Positions 53,985 to 63,666 of a DNA stretch of 64,000 nucleotides are shown piece by piece. Every line of letters starts with the position of its first letter. Position 1 is the first letter of the stretch. The notes under the pieces are model-generated. The model was not told the origin of the DNA and ran no database searches. It saw nothing but the letters and a program-made list of their open reading frames with translations. The stretch lies in contig NZ_CP045404.1 of NCBI RefSeq assembly GCF_009363715.1, forward strand, positions 2,014,001-2,078,000, in the 5' to 3' direction. The position numbers and the translations under genes are program-made. Source of the DNA: Roseovarius sp. THAF9. GTDB lineage: Bacteria; Pseudomonadota; Alphaproteobacteria; Rhodobacterales; Rhodobacteraceae.

Positions 53985-56150
53985 ATGCAGGAACCGGCCA
54001 TCACGTCCGAACTGATCGCGGCCCACGGGCTCAAGCCCGACGAGTACGACCGTATCCTCGAAATCATCGGCCGCGAACCGAGCTTCACCGAGCTTGGCAT
54101 CTTCTCGGCCATGTGGAACGAGCATTGCTCCTACAAGTCCTCCAAGAAGTGGCTGCGCACCCTGCCCACCGAAGGCCCCCAGGTGATCTGCGGCCCGGGC
54201 GAGAATGCGGGCGTCGTCGATATCGGCGACGGCCAGGCCGTCGTCTTCAAGATGGAAAGCCACAACCACCCCTCCTATATCGAGCCCTATCAGGGCGCGG
54301 CCACCGGCGTCGGCGGCATCCTGCGCGACGTCTTCACCATGGGCGCGCGCCCCATCGCGTCGATGAACTCGCTGTCCTTCGGCGAGGTGGCCCATCCCAA
54401 GACCCGCCAGCTGGTGCATGGCGTGGTCGAGGGCATCGGCGGCTACGGCAACTGCTTCGGCGTGCCCTGCGCAGGGGGCGAAGTGCGCTTCCATCCGGCC
54501 TATAACGGCAACTGCCTCGTGAACGCCTTCGCGGCGGGCCTCGTGGACGCCGACAAGATCTTCTACTCCGCCGCCTCCGGCATCGGCATGCCCGTCGTCT
54601 ACCTCGGCGCGAAAACCGGCCGCGACGGCGTCGGCGGCGCCACCATGGCCTCCGCCGAATTCGACGAGACCATCGAGGAAAAGCGCCCCACCGTGCAGGT
54701 CGGCGACCCCTTCACCGAAAAACGCCTGATGGAGGCCACGCTGGAACTGATGGCCACCGGCGCCGTCATCTCGATTCAGGACATGGGCGCTGCCGGCCTC
54801 ACCTGTTCCGCCGTGGAAATGGGTGACAAGGGCGGCCTCGGCGTTAAGCTGAACCTCGACGCCGTGCCGCAGCGCGAGGCGAACATGACCGCCTACGAGA
54901 TGATGCTGTCCGAATCCCAGGAACGCATGCTCATGGTCCTGCGCCCGGAAAAAGAGCCCGAGGCCCGCGCCGTGTTCGAGAAATGGGACCTCGACTTCGC
55001 CATCGTCGGCGAGACCATTGCCGAGGACCGCTTCCTCATCATGCACAAGGGCGAGGTCATGGCCGACCTGCCGCTCGCCACCCTCTCGGGCAGCGCGCCG
55101 GACTACGACCGCCCTTGGGAGGAACCTGAAACGCCCGAGGCGCTCGACGATGCGAACGTACCCAATGTCGATCCCATCGACGGGCTGAAGGCGCTCATCG
55201 GTTCGGTCAACTACTGCGCCAAGCAGTGGGTCTATGAACAATACGACACGATGGTGATGGCCGACAGCGCCCGCACGCCCGGACAGGGCGCCGGCCTCAT
55301 CCGCGTCCACGGTACGGACAAACACCTCGCCTTCACCTCCGACGTCACGCCCCGCTACGTCAAGGCAAACCCTTTTGAGGGCGGCAAACAGGCGGTGGCC
55401 GAGGCCTATCGCAACCTCACGGCATTGGGCGCCGTACCGCTCGCGACGACCGACAACCTCAATTTCGGAAACCCGGAAAAACCCGCGATCATGGGCCAGT
55501 TCGTCATGGCAATCAAAGGCATCGGCGAGGCCGTCGCGGCGCTCGACATGCCGATCGTGTCCGGCAACGTCTCGCTCTACAATGAGACCGACGGCAGCGC
55601 CATCCTGCCCACCCCCACCATCGGCGCCGTAGGCCTTATCAAAGACCCCGAAACCGCCATCACCGGCCAGGCCCGCGACGGCCACGTGGCCCTGCTGGTT
55701 GGGGAAAGCAACGGCCACCTGGGCCAATCCGCATTGCTGGCCGAGGTCTACAACCGTGTCGAAGGCGACGCGCCGCCCGTCGATCTCGACGCCGAGAAAC
55801 GCAACGGCGACTTCATCCGCGCCAATGCCAAATACATCAAGGCCTGCACCGATCTCTCTGACGGCGGCCTCGCATTGGCCGCCTTCGAGATGGCCGAGGC
55901 GGCCGGCGTCGGAATCTGCCTCGACAGCGACGAGACCGCGACGCTTTTCGGCGAGGACCAGGCCCGCTACCTCGTGGCCTGCAACTTCGACCAGGCCGAG
56001 GCGCTGATGATCGCCGCGGGCCGGGCGGGCGTGCCGATCCAGTCCGTGGGCCGCTTCACAGGTAGCGACGTCCAGATGGGCCGCTCCAGCGCTCCGCTCG
56101 AAGAACTGGCCGCGATCTACCGCGGCACGTTCGGCGACACCTTCGCCTGA
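53985..56150 (+). CDS. purL: Phosphoribosylformylglycinamidine synthase subunit II
   Basis: I start at ATG 53985 ([16 protein letters not shown]), about ten bases after TTGGGGGA; ATG 53976 is too close to that site. The 721-residue protein is the small, multi-subunit PurL form with the catalytic [10 protein letters not shown] near residue 45, [20 protein letters not shown] and [13 protein letters not shown]. It needs PurS and PurQ, which are not in view. It performs the fourth step of purine synthesis. Confidence 0.97.
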   Translation: MQEPAITSELIAAHGLKPDEYDRILEIIGREPSFTELGIFSAMWNEHCSYKSSKKWLRTLPTEGPQVICGPGENAGVVDIGDGQAVVFKMESHNHPSYIEPYQGAATGVGGILRDVFTMGARPIASMNSLSFGEVAHPKTRQLVHGVVEGIGGYGNCFGVPCAGGEVRFHPAYNGNCLVNAFAAGLVDADKIFYSAASGIGMPVVYLGAKTGRDGVGGATMASAEFDETIEEKRPTVQVGDPFTEKRLMEATLELMATGAVISIQDMGAAGLTCSAVEMGDKGGLGVKLNLDAVPQREANMTAYEMMLSESQERMLMVLRPEKEPEARAVFEKWDLDFAIVGETIAEDRFLIMHKGEVMADLPLATLSGSAPDYDRPWEEPETPEALDDANVPNVDPIDGLKALIGSVNYCAKQWVYEQYDTMVMADSARTPGQGAGLIRVHGTDKHLAFTSDVTPRYVKANPFEGGKQAVAEAYRNLTALGAVPLATTDNLNFGNPEKPAIMGQFVMAIKGIGEAVAALDMPIVSGNVSLYNETDGSAILPTPTIGAVGLIKDPETAITGQARDGHVALLVGESNGHLGQSALLAEVYNRVEGDAPPVDLDAEKRNGDFIRANAKYIKACTDLSDGGLALAAFEMAEAAGVGICLDSDETATLFGEDQARYLVACNFDQAEALMIAAGRAGVPIQSVGRFTGSDVQMGRSSAPLEELAAIYRGTFGDTFA

Positions 56151-56203
56151 CGGCCCGGCCCATCAGCCCACACCGTAGGGCGGGGGACCAACCCTCTTCG
56201 CCG

Positions 56204-56259
56204 CCCCGGACTTGATCCGGGGCCTCGGCCCCCCAAGCGGTCCCGGATCAAGTCCGGGA
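56204..56259. repeat. Inverted pair of REP-like palindromes
   Basis: CCCCGGACTTGATCCGGGG (56204-56222) and TCCCGGATCAAGTCCGGGA (56241-56259) are each palindromic and are also near reverse complements of each other. A related single copy lies at 14369-14389. It is an extragenic repeat after purL. Confidence 0.7.
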
Positions 56260-56371
56260 CGCGTCGCACAGAACACCCCGCTCTCGGCCTATCACGTTTG
56301 CGTCGGGGACCTTGGCGGACCCGCCGTCCCCTGCCATTCTTTCGGACGCCATTGTCCGAAAGGTCCCCCTC

Positions 56372-56920
56372 ATGTTCCGCCTGCCTCTGATCCTCGCCCT
56401 CGTCACGCTGCCCCTCATGGCCGCCGCGCAGGACAGCGAAATGCCCGACCCGGATATCCCGGCCGAGGCGCCCATGACTCTCGATCGGCTGGACACGATC
56501 CTGAACTCGCTGGACGAGAATGCCCAAACCGACGGCCGCGTCTGGCAACTGACAATCGCCGGCACACCTGTCCTGATCATCACCGATCCCGACAATGACC
56601 GCATGCGCGCCCTCTCCCCGGTGTCCGATCTCGCAGACGTGCAGATCGACACGCTCCAACGGATGATGCAGGCCAATTTCGACACCGCGCTCGACGCCCG
56701 ATACGCCATCGCCAAGGACATGGTTTGGTCCACCTACATCCACCCACTCCGCCCGCTGGAAAAGGATCAGCTGATTTCGGGCCTCGGCCAGGTGGTCAAC
56801 CTCGTTCAGACCTACGGCACGCTTTACACCGGCGGCGCGATGCAGTTCGGCGGCGGCGACAGCGGCGCCTTGCAGCGCGACCTCATTGACGAGCTTCTGA
56901 AGAAGGGCGAAGAACTCTGA
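56372..56920 (+). CDS. Secreted protein of unknown function
   Basis: ATG 56372 gives 182 residues with a signal peptide (FRLPLILALVTLPLMAAAQ). The mature part starts acidic, then DRLDTILNSLDENAQTDGRVWQLTIAGTPVLIITDPDNDRMRALSPV and a helical end. It resembles the bacterial YbjN/type III chaperone-like group only loosely (short helix, then a beta pair). Probably periplasmic; no function is assigned. The residues quoted here are in pieces of one continuous stretch and show no catalytic motif. Confidence 0.75.
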   Translation: MFRLPLILALVTLPLMAAAQDSEMPDPDIPAEAPMTLDRLDTILNSLDENAQTDGRVWQLTIAGTPVLIITDPDNDRMRALSPVSDLADVQIDTLQRMMQANFDTALDARYAIAKDMVWSTYIHPLRPLEKDQLISGLGQVVNLVQTYGTLYTGGAMQFGGGDSGALQRDLIDELLKKGEEL

Positions 56921-56950
56921 CGCGGCGCGAACCGTGCAGTCATGACATAT

Positions 56951-57013
56951 GAGTATTTAGAGGAACAGTGAAAGCACGCCCCCACGCCCACTTTCACTGT
57001 TCTTTAAATACTC
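56951..57013. repeat. Large inverted repeat (hairpin) before bolA
   Basis: GAGTATTTA (56951-56959) pairs with TAAATACTC (57005-57013) and GAACAGTGAAAG (56963-56974) pairs with CTTTCACTGTTC (56991-57002). A 16-base C-rich loop closes it, and the two stems are joined by a 3/2 internal loop. No T-run follows on either strand. It could be a repeat family member, an RNA-processing stem or a small MITE-like element. Confidence 0.75.
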
Positions 57014-57109
57014 AAAATCCGACATCCGCCGTCCCCGCGCACACGTCCGTCGCTTGCACTCTGCCCCCACCCTCTCTACATCAGGGGCAGACACCAAGGA
57101 GACGCGCAC

Positions 57110-57352
57110 ATGCCCATGCAAGTCCAGGAAATCGAGGACCTGATCCGCGAGACTTTCCCCGACGCCAAGATTACCATCACCGATCTGGCGGGCGACGGGA
57201 ACCACTACGCGGCCGAGGTTATCGACGAAAGCTTCCGGGGCAAGAACCGCGTCCAGCAGCAGCGCGCCGTTTATGCCGCGCTCAAGGGCAAGATGGACGG
57301 CCCCTCGGGCGACCTGCACGCCCTCGCGCTGACCACCAAGGCCCCGGACTAG
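57110..57352 (+). CDS. BolA/IbaG-family protein
   Basis: ATG 57110 lies eight bases after AAGGAG. The 80-residue protein has the BolA fold pattern: VQEIEDLIRETFPDAKITI, GDGNHYAAEVI, then FRGKNRVQQQRAVYAALKGKM with the conserved His region near ALALTT. BolA proteins bind [2Fe-2S] clusters together with CGFS monothiol glutaredoxins. The glutaredoxin gene is two genes downstream, so they likely form this complex. Confidence 0.92.
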   Translation: MPMQVQEIEDLIRETFPDAKITITDLAGDGNHYAAEVIDESFRGKNRVQQQRAVYAALKGKMDGPSGDLHALALTTKAPD

Positions 57353-57356
57353 GCCC

Positions 57357-57593
57357 ATGAGCTGGACGCTGATCATCCTGCTGGTCCTGGTTGCCGCCGC
57401 CATCGCCGCGGTCGCCATCGTGGGTCAGCGCAAATCCCCCGGCAAACGCGGCAGCGAACCGGGTGAAGGGATGCACGTCCTTGAATCCGACTACCAATCC
57501 GGCATGGGCGGCGGCAACGTGCGGCGGTGGGAAATCCCCCGCGACCCGCAGGCCTATGCCAAAATCTTTGCACCGAAGGACACCAAGAAATGA
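57357..57593 (+). CDS. Small single-span membrane protein
   Basis: This 78-residue protein begins with one hydrophobic helix ([19 protein letters not shown]) and continues with a basic, then polar tail ([31 protein letters not shown]). It sits 4 bp after bolA and overlaps grxD by 4 bp (ATGA). It has no recognised family; placement suggests a membrane tether or partner for the BolA-glutaredoxin pair. Confidence 0.75.
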   Translation: MSWTLIILLVLVAAAIAAVAIVGQRKSPGKRGSEPGEGMHVLESDYQSGMGGGNVRRWEIPRDPQAYAKIFAPKDTKK

Positions 57594-57952
57594 GCGATCC
57601 CAAGACGCAAATCGAAGAAACGAACAAAGCGAACGACGTGGTGCTTTACATGAAGGGCACCAAGACAATGCCCCAATGCGGGTTTTCGTCCCGCGTGGCG
57701 GGCGTTCTGAATTACATGGGCGTGGAGTATACGGATGTGAACGTTCTGTCCGATGACGGCATCCGTCAGGGCATCAAGGACTATTCCGACTGGCCCACCA
57801 TCCCGCAGCTCTACGTGAAGGGCGAATTCGTCGGCGGCTGCGACATCATCACCGAGATGACGCTCTCGGGCGAGCTCGATACGCTCTTTGAGGAAAACGG
57901 CGTCACCTACGACAAGGACGCCGCCGAGAAGATCCGCGAAGCCAACGCCTGA
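57590..57952 (+). CDS. grxD: CGFS-type monothiol glutaredoxin
   Basis: The 120-residue protein starts in the previous stop (ATGA) and has [19 protein letters not shown] with the active [29 protein letters not shown] and TEMTLSGEL. It carries and hands over [2Fe-2S] clusters, bound with glutathione, and pairs with BolA. It is followed by a strong terminator. Confidence 0.97.
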   Translation: MSDPKTQIEETNKANDVVLYMKGTKTMPQCGFSSRVAGVLNYMGVEYTDVNVLSDDGIRQGIKDYSDWPTIPQLYVKGEFVGGCDIITEMTLSGELDTLFEENGVTYDKDAAEKIREANA

Positions 57953-57981
57953 GCCGACCTTTCGATCCGGTTAATTCAAGG

Positions 57982-58014
57982 CGCGGTCCCCGCTCGGGGG
58001 CCGCGTTTTTCTTT
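57982..58014 (+). terminator. Rho-independent terminator after grxD
   Basis: CGCGG-T-CCCC-GCTC-GGGGG-CCGCG followed by TTTTTC lies about 30 bp past the grxD stop. Confidence 0.92.
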
Positions 58015-58129
58015 GTGACTGCTTAACGGCGCGCGGTCTGTTCATTCCGGCCTCCGGACAATGGCACCGCCGCGATACCACCCGAATACCGACGCGATAC
58101 CGACGTGGGTTTTCAGTTCCGATTCGCCT

Positions 58130-59923
58130 TTAAGACATTGGCCACAGGATCAAAAACAGCCCCGCCGCGAACGCCACCACCCGCAGCGGCCAGCCTTTCT
58201 TCAGGACCAGTGACAGGCTGACCAGCGCCAGCCCCGCGCCCACCTTCACCGCCGCCAGAACCGCCCCTCCCGGTGCCTCGGCCAACGCCATCAGGTTCGG
58301 GTTCGCCACCAGCCCCAACGGGATCAGGTACAGCCCCACGCCCAGCGTCATTGCCGTCAGCGCGACCCGCAGCCAGTTCTCTCCGATCATGCCCGCCGCG
58401 ATGAACACCGCGCCACAGACGGGCGGCGTGATGGTCGACAAAAGGGCGTACCAGAAGACGAACAGATGCGCCTGCAACGGCGCCATACCCAGCTCGATCA
58501 GCGCCGGCCCAGCGACCGAGACACAGATCACATAGGCCGCCGTGGTCGGCACCTCCATGCCCAAGATCAAGCAGGCAAAAGCAGTCAACAGCAGCGATGG
58601 CCACAGCATCCCGCCCGAGGCTGACAGGATCAGCGAGGTGATCTTGACCCCCAGCCCCGTGACGCCCAGCACGCCGATGACCAATGAGGCGCAAAAGATG
58701 ATCGCCCCGATCAGCGCCACCTGCCGCGCCGCCGTCATCACCGCCGTCTCGGCCCGCGCCAGCGCCCGCGACAGGTTTATCCGCAGGTCCGACCCCAGCA
58801 GCAACAGCGCCGCCCCGGCAAAGATCGACAGGCAGGCCGCGTATTGCGGCGTCACGCCCATGCCGAACATTCCCCATAGCAGGATCAGGAACGGCACCAG
58901 AAAAAATGCCGAGGTAACAAGCACATCGCGCCTTACGGGCCGGTCCTCGGCGGAAATGCCCCGCAGATCGAAGCGCATCGTGTAGCCGTCGATCCCGACC
59001 CACACGGCCCAGAAATAGAGCAGCGCCGGAAGCGCGGCGGCAGCCATGATGCCGGTATAGGGCACGCCCGTCAGCTCGACCATGACGAAGGCTCCCGCCC
59101 CCATCAGTGGCGGCATGATCTGCCCGCCAGAAGACGCGACTGCCTCCACCGCGCCGGCGATCCGCTTGGGGTATCCCAGCTTCTCCATCGCCGGCAGCGT
59201 CACCGCTCCGGTCGAGGCGACGTTGGCCGAAGCCGAGCCGGAAATGGATCCGAACAGCGCCGAACTCAGCACCGACACCTTCGCCGCGCCGCCCCTCAAT
59301 CGCCCGGCAGCGGCGGCAGCCACGTTCATGAAGCCCTGCCCCGCCTCGCCCGCGTTCAGCACCGCGCCGAAGATGACAAAGATCGCCACCACGTTCACCG
59401 ACACCTGCGTCAGCGATCCCCAAAGCGCGCCTTCAGCGATGGTCAGCGTGCCCAGAAAGCTCTCGATCGGCGTGCCCGAATGGCCAAATCGACCGGGGAT
59501 ATATTGCCCGAAGAGACCGTAGAGCAAGGCAATTGCCGCCACCAGCGGCAACGGCCAGCCGATCGCCCGCCGCGCGGCCTCCAGCACCACGAGGATCAGC
59601 ACGGCGGCGATGGCCACCTGCCCCGGCCCTTCGAGAAACCCGTACTGGTCGCCCAGCATGTCGCGGTTGAATACGACCCACAACGCCGCGCCCACGCCAA
59701 GCGCGGCCAGCACGTAGCCGCTCTGGCGCATCAGCCCCGCCTGCCCCCAGACCAGCACCCAGGGCAGCACGAAAACCAGGTGCATCGGACGGCTGACAAG
59801 GTTAGGGACCAGCCCCCAGAACGCCAGCCCGATATGAAACACCACCGAGGCCAGCGCCAGGCCAAGCCAGAAAAACCGCGCAGGACCGACCTGCGCGGCG
59901 GGATCGGGGGTCGTCAGGCTCAC
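58130..59923 (-). CDS. TRAP transporter fused permease (DctQM type, TAXI family)
   Basis: The 597-residue membrane protein has four N-terminal helices (small-subunit part) followed by about a dozen helices of the large subunit with FGSISGSASANVASTGAVTLP, GGQIMPPLMGAGAFVM and GLGVKITSLIL. These are typical of TRAP permeases paired with TAXI binding proteins. It imports an organic acid with sodium. It begins 4 bp after its binding protein gene ends. Confidence 0.93.
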   Translation of the reverse strand: MSLTTPDPAAQVGPARFFWLGLALASVVFHIGLAFWGLVPNLVSRPMHLVFVLPWVLVWGQAGLMRQSGYVLAALGVGAALWVVFNRDMLGDQYGFLEGPGQVAIAAVLILVVLEAARRAIGWPLPLVAAIALLYGLFGQYIPGRFGHSGTPIESFLGTLTIAEGALWGSLTQVSVNVVAIFVIFGAVLNAGEAGQGFMNVAAAAAGRLRGGAAKVSVLSSALFGSISGSASANVASTGAVTLPAMEKLGYPKRIAGAVEAVASSGGQIMPPLMGAGAFVMVELTGVPYTGIMAAAALPALLYFWAVWVGIDGYTMRFDLRGISAEDRPVRRDVLVTSAFFLVPFLILLWGMFGMGVTPQYAACLSIFAGAALLLLGSDLRINLSRALARAETAVMTAARQVALIGAIIFCASLVIGVLGVTGLGVKITSLILSASGGMLWPSLLLTAFACLILGMEVPTTAAYVICVSVAGPALIELGMAPLQAHLFVFWYALLSTITPPVCGAVFIAAGMIGENWLRVALTAMTLGVGLYLIPLGLVANPNLMALAEAPGGAVLAAVKVGAGLALVSLSLVLKKGWPLRVVAFAAGLFLILWPMS

Positions 59924-59927
59924 GTGG

Positions 59928-60881
59928 TCACTTCTGAGCGTCGGTCAGCGCCATGCCTGCCTCTTCGTAATACTGCACAGCGCCGGGATGAATCTGGCCG
60001 GTGATATTCTCCATCAGGCCTTCGTCCACGCCGTTCCACCATGCCGCACTCTCGCCCAGCTTGGCCTTGTTCTCCCAATAGGTCTTGGTCAGCTGATAGG
60101 CCGTCTCGTCATCCATCTTGGTGGTCGTATAGGCCGCCACCGGCAGCGAGGTCGTCACGATATCCTCGTCCTGCCCCGCATAGGTGCCGGCAGGAATGAC
60201 CAGCTTGGTGCGCTTGGTTTCGGCGATCTGGTCATCGCTCATCGACAGCACCGTCACGCCGGTCGAGGCCGCGGCCTCGACGACGTTTGGCGCGGGCCAG
60301 GACCCCGCAGTCACGAACCCGTCGATCTGGCCGTTCTGCATCGCCGGCACTGCGTTCGACAGCTCCACGTCCGCGATCTCGACCTTGCCCTCCAGCCCGA
60401 AAAGGCCAAGGTATTTCTCGCCCTCACGCGCACCAAAGCTGCCCTTGCCCAGCAGGATCGTCTTGCCTTCGAGGTCGGCGAAACTCTCCGCGCCACTCTC
60501 CTCGGACATGACGAAATGCATGGTCAGCGACGGGATCGGGAAAAGCGCGCGGATATCGTCAAAGGCCGGGTCGCCCTTGCCCTCGAACATCGCCTTGCCG
60601 CCCTGCGCCAGGCTGACCAGCACCGGGGGCGTGGTAAAGACATAGTCAGCCCCCCGCGCCCGCACTTCCATCACGTTCTGCACGGACCCTTGGCTTTCCT
60701 CGACGGTCACGCTGATCTCACCGTCCGAGGCCTCTTGCATTGCTTCGGCGATCTGCACGCCCATCTGGTAATAGGACGAGGCCGTCTTGGCAGACTTATA
60801 GGTCACGCGCGTCTCGGCGGCCGCCGGCAGCGCCAGCATGGAGCCGGCCAGAACGGCGGCGGTAAAAAGGTGCAACTTCAT
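59928..60881 (-). CDS. TAXI-family TRAP transporter substrate-binding protein
   Basis: The 317-residue protein has a signal peptide (LFTAAVLAGSMLALPAAA) and the TAXI layout: SSYYQMGVQIAEAM near the N-terminus, GKTILLGKGSFGAREGEKYL and GFVTAGSWPAPNVVEAA later. It captures the solute in the periplasm for the fused permease. Several TAXI members bind glutamate or glutamine; with gmaS just upstream a glutamate-like compound is the plausible ligand. Confidence 0.92.
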   Translation of the reverse strand: MKLHLFTAAVLAGSMLALPAAAETRVTYKSAKTASSYYQMGVQIAEAMQEASDGEISVTVEESQGSVQNVMEVRARGADYVFTTPPVLVSLAQGGKAMFEGKGDPAFDDIRALFPIPSLTMHFVMSEESGAESFADLEGKTILLGKGSFGAREGEKYLGLFGLEGKVEIADVELSNAVPAMQNGQIDGFVTAGSWPAPNVVEAAASTGVTVLSMSDDQIAETKRTKLVIPAGTYAGQDEDIVTTSLPVAAYTTTKMDDETAYQLTKTYWENKAKLGESAAWWNGVDEGLMENITGQIHPGAVQYYEEAGMALTDAQK

Positions 60882-60939
60882 CGTATCCTCCCAACTGTCT
60901 AGGGCGCATCAAGACACGCGCCCCGGGCAGGGTCAATGG

Positions 60940-62274
60940 TCAGATATCCAGCGTATGATCCTTTTCCCACTGGCTGAAATGCGCCATGTAGGAATCCCAT
61001 TCCTGCCGCTTCATCTTGAGGAACGCGGACGAAAACTCGTCACCCAGCATCGCCTTCAACTCCTTGTCCTTGTCGTAAAGACGCAAGGCATCCAGCATGT
61101 TCAGCGGCAGCTTGGGTGCGCCGCGCACCTTGTGGCCCTCGGCATACATGTCGATGTCGTACCGCTTGCCCGGATCGGCCTTGGACCGGATCCCGCTGAG
61201 ACCCGCCGCGATGACCACGGCCTGCAACAGGTACGGGTTCGCAGCCCCATCCGCAAGCCGCAGCTCGAACCGCCCCGGCCCCGGCACGCGCACCATGTGG
61301 GTGCGGTTGTTGCCGGTCCACGTCACCGTGTTGGGCGCCCATGTGGCCCCCGACGTGGTGCGCGGCGCGTTGATCCGCTTGTAGCTGTTGACGGTCGGAT
61401 TGGTGATCGCCGCCATCCCGCTGGCGTGCTTCATGATCCCGCCCAGGAAATTTGCGCCCCGATCCGACAGGCCCAGCTCCGCCGTCGGGCTGCCCTCGGC
61501 GGTGTCGGTGGCGAATACGTTGGTCTTGGCCTTGGCCCCCGGCGCATCCCAGACCGAGATATGCACATGCGCGCCGTTGCCGGTCAGACCCTCGACAGGC
61601 TTGGGCATGAAGGTCGCGCGAAAGCCGTGCTTTTCGGCCACCGACTTGGTCATGAACTTGAAGAACGAATGCCGATCGGCGGTTACCAACGCATCGTCAA
61701 ACTCCCAGTTCATCTCGAACTGGCCGTTCGCGTCCTCGTGGTCGTTCTGATACGGGCCCCAGCCCAGATCCAGCATGTAGTCGCAGATCTCGCGCACAAC
61801 GTCATAGCGGCGCATCACCGCCTGCTGGTCATAGCACGGCTTTTCGGCCGTATCGAACTCGTCCGACAGCGCTTTGCCGTCCGGCGTCAGCAGGAAATAC
61901 TCCGCCTCGACGCCCGTCTTGACGTGCAGGCCCTCGTCCGCGGCCTCGTCGATCAGACGGCGCAGCACGTTGCGGGGCGCTTGGGCCACGTCCTCGCCTT
62001 CCATCACCGGATTGGCGGCCACCCAGGCCACCTCGGGTTTCCACGGCAGTTGGATGACCGACTCCGGGTCCGGCACGGCCAGCATGTCGGGATGCGCCGG
62101 TGTCATGTCCAGCCACGTGGCAAAGCCCGCGAACCCTGCGCCATCCTCCTGCATCTCGGCAATCGCCTGCGCCGGCACCAGCTTGGCGCGTTGTCCGCCA
62201 AAGAGGTCCGTGAAGGAAATCATGAAATACTTTACGCCATTCTTGTCGGCGAACTTCGCCAGGTCCGTGGCCAT
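60940..62274 (-). CDS. gmaS: Gamma-glutamylmethylamide synthetase / type III glutamine synthetase-like
   Basis: The 444-residue protein has the glutamine synthetase core: FTDLFGGQRAKLVPAQ, VEAEYFLLTPDGK, NDHEDANGQFEMNW, HVHISVWDAPGAK and GRFELRLADGAANPYL. It is of the alphaproteobacterial type III-like group that includes GmaS (joins methylamine to glutamate) and rhizobial GlnT. The neighbouring FMN- and GXGXG-subunit genes match the N-methylglutamate pathway order, so I prefer gmaS. GlnT-GlxBCD-type function is the alternative. Confidence 0.75.
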   Translation of the reverse strand: MATDLAKFADKNGVKYFMISFTDLFGGQRAKLVPAQAIAEMQEDGAGFAGFATWLDMTPAHPDMLAVPDPESVIQLPWKPEVAWVAANPVMEGEDVAQAPRNVLRRLIDEAADEGLHVKTGVEAEYFLLTPDGKALSDEFDTAEKPCYDQQAVMRRYDVVREICDYMLDLGWGPYQNDHEDANGQFEMNWEFDDALVTADRHSFFKFMTKSVAEKHGFRATFMPKPVEGLTGNGAHVHISVWDAPGAKAKTNVFATDTAEGSPTAELGLSDRGANFLGGIMKHASGMAAITNPTVNSYKRINAPRTTSGATWAPNTVTWTGNNRTHMVRVPGPGRFELRLADGAANPYLLQAVVIAAGLSGIRSKADPGKRYDIDMYAEGHKVRGAPKLPLNMLDALRLYDKDKELKAMLGDEFSSAFLKMKRQEWDSYMAHFSQWEKDHTLDI

Positions 62275-62317
62275 TGTCGTCTCCCCGTGTCTTGTCGTTG
62301 TTAATTATTGTTCGCGA

Positions 62318-63655
62318 TTACATACCGCCCTGCCCGGGAATCCAAGAGGTTCCGGCCAAAGGCACCCGCGCCATGGCGGCGGCCTCCACGGTAAGGGCTT
62401 GTAAATCTTCTGGCTCCAGATTGTGCACATGGTTCTTGCCGCAGGCCCGGGCCAGCGTCTGGGCCTCCAGCGTCAGAACCTTGAGGTAATTGTTCAACCG
62501 CCGCCCGGCCTCGACCGGATCGAGACGCTTGGACAATTCCGGGTCCTGCGTGGAAATCCCGGCAGGGTCGCGGCCTTCGTGCCAGTCGTCATAGGCCCCG
62601 GCGGTGGAACCGAGCGCGTTGTACTCGGTCTCCCACTTGGGGTCGTTGTCGCCGATGGCCACCATGGCCGCCGTGCCGATGCTGACCGCGTCGGCGCCAA
62701 GCGCCAGCGCCTTGGCGACGTCGGCGCCCGTGCGGATGCCGCCTGACACGATCAGCTGCACCTTGCGGTGCATGCCCAGTTCCTGAAGCGCGGCCACGGC
62801 CTCGCGGATACACGCCAGCGTCGGGATGCCGACATGTTCGATAAAGACATCCTGCGTGGCCGCCGTGCCGCCCTGCATGCCGTCGATCACCACCACGTCC
62901 GCGCCGGCCTTCACGGCCAGCGTCGTGTCGAAGAACGGACGCGCCGCGCCGACCTTGACATAGATGGGCTTTTCCCAGCCGGTGATCTCGCGCAGCTCGA
63001 GTATCTTGATCTCCAGATCATCCGGCCCCGTCCAGTCCGGATGACGACAAGCGGAGCGCTGGTCGATCCCCTTTGGCAGCGTGCGCATCTCGGCCACGCG
63101 GTCCGATATTTTTTGGCCCAGCAGCATCCCGCCGCCGCCGGGCTTGGCGCCCTGACCCACCACCACCTCGATGGCGTCGGCCTTGCGCAGGTCGTTGGGG
63201 TTCATGCCGTAACGGCTCGGAAGGTATTGATAAACCAGTGTTTTCGACTGCCCGCGCTCTTCGGGTGTCATGCCACCGTCGCCCGTGGTGGTCGATGTGC
63301 CCGCCATCGACGCCCCGCGCCCGAGCGCCTCTTTGGCCTGTGCCGACAGCGCGCCGAAACTCATGCCCGCAATGGTGATCGGGATCTTCAGTTCGATCGG
63401 GTTCTTGGCATAGCGCGACCCCAGCACGACATTGGTGTCGCAGCGCTCGCGATAGCCCTCCAGCGGGTAACGCGACATGGACGCGCCCAGGAACACCAGG
63501 TCGTCGAAATGCGGTACCTTCCGTTTGGCCCCGCCGCCGCGGATATCATAGATGCCGGTGGCGGCCGCGCGCCGGATTTCCGCATTCACATCGGGCGTGA
63601 AGGTATTGGAATATCTCGGCAATGTCTGTGGTGCCGTCTTGTCATCCTTGGCCAT
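62318..63655 (-). CDS. mgsC: FMN-binding glutamate-synthase-like subunit (MgsC/GlxD type)
   Basis: ATG 63655 follows GAGGAG. The 445-residue protein is the central FMN barrel of glutamate synthase as a separate subunit: PITIAGMSFGALSAQAKEAL, MAGTSTTTGDGGM, VVVGQGAKPGGGGML, KVGAARPF and VIDGMQGGTAATQDVF. In the N-methylglutamate pathway it works with a glutaminase-like subunit and a GXGXG subunit to convert glutamate plus methylamine carriers to N-methylglutamate. Its other names are GlxD or glutamate synthase family protein. Confidence 0.8.
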   Translation of the reverse strand: MAKDDKTAPQTLPRYSNTFTPDVNAEIRRAAATGIYDIRGGGAKRKVPHFDDLVFLGASMSRYPLEGYRERCDTNVVLGSRYAKNPIELKIPITIAGMSFGALSAQAKEALGRGASMAGTSTTTGDGGMTPEERGQSKTLVYQYLPSRYGMNPNDLRKADAIEVVVGQGAKPGGGGMLLGQKISDRVAEMRTLPKGIDQRSACRHPDWTGPDDLEIKILELREITGWEKPIYVKVGAARPFFDTTLAVKAGADVVVIDGMQGGTAATQDVFIEHVGIPTLACIREAVAALQELGMHRKVQLIVSGGIRTGADVAKALALGADAVSIGTAAMVAIGDNDPKWETEYNALGSTAGAYDDWHEGRDPAGISTQDPELSKRLDPVEAGRRLNNYLKVLTLEAQTLARACGKNHVHNLEPEDLQALTVEAAAMARVPLAGTSWIPGQGGM

Positions 63656-63666
63656 GGTCCGGCTCC

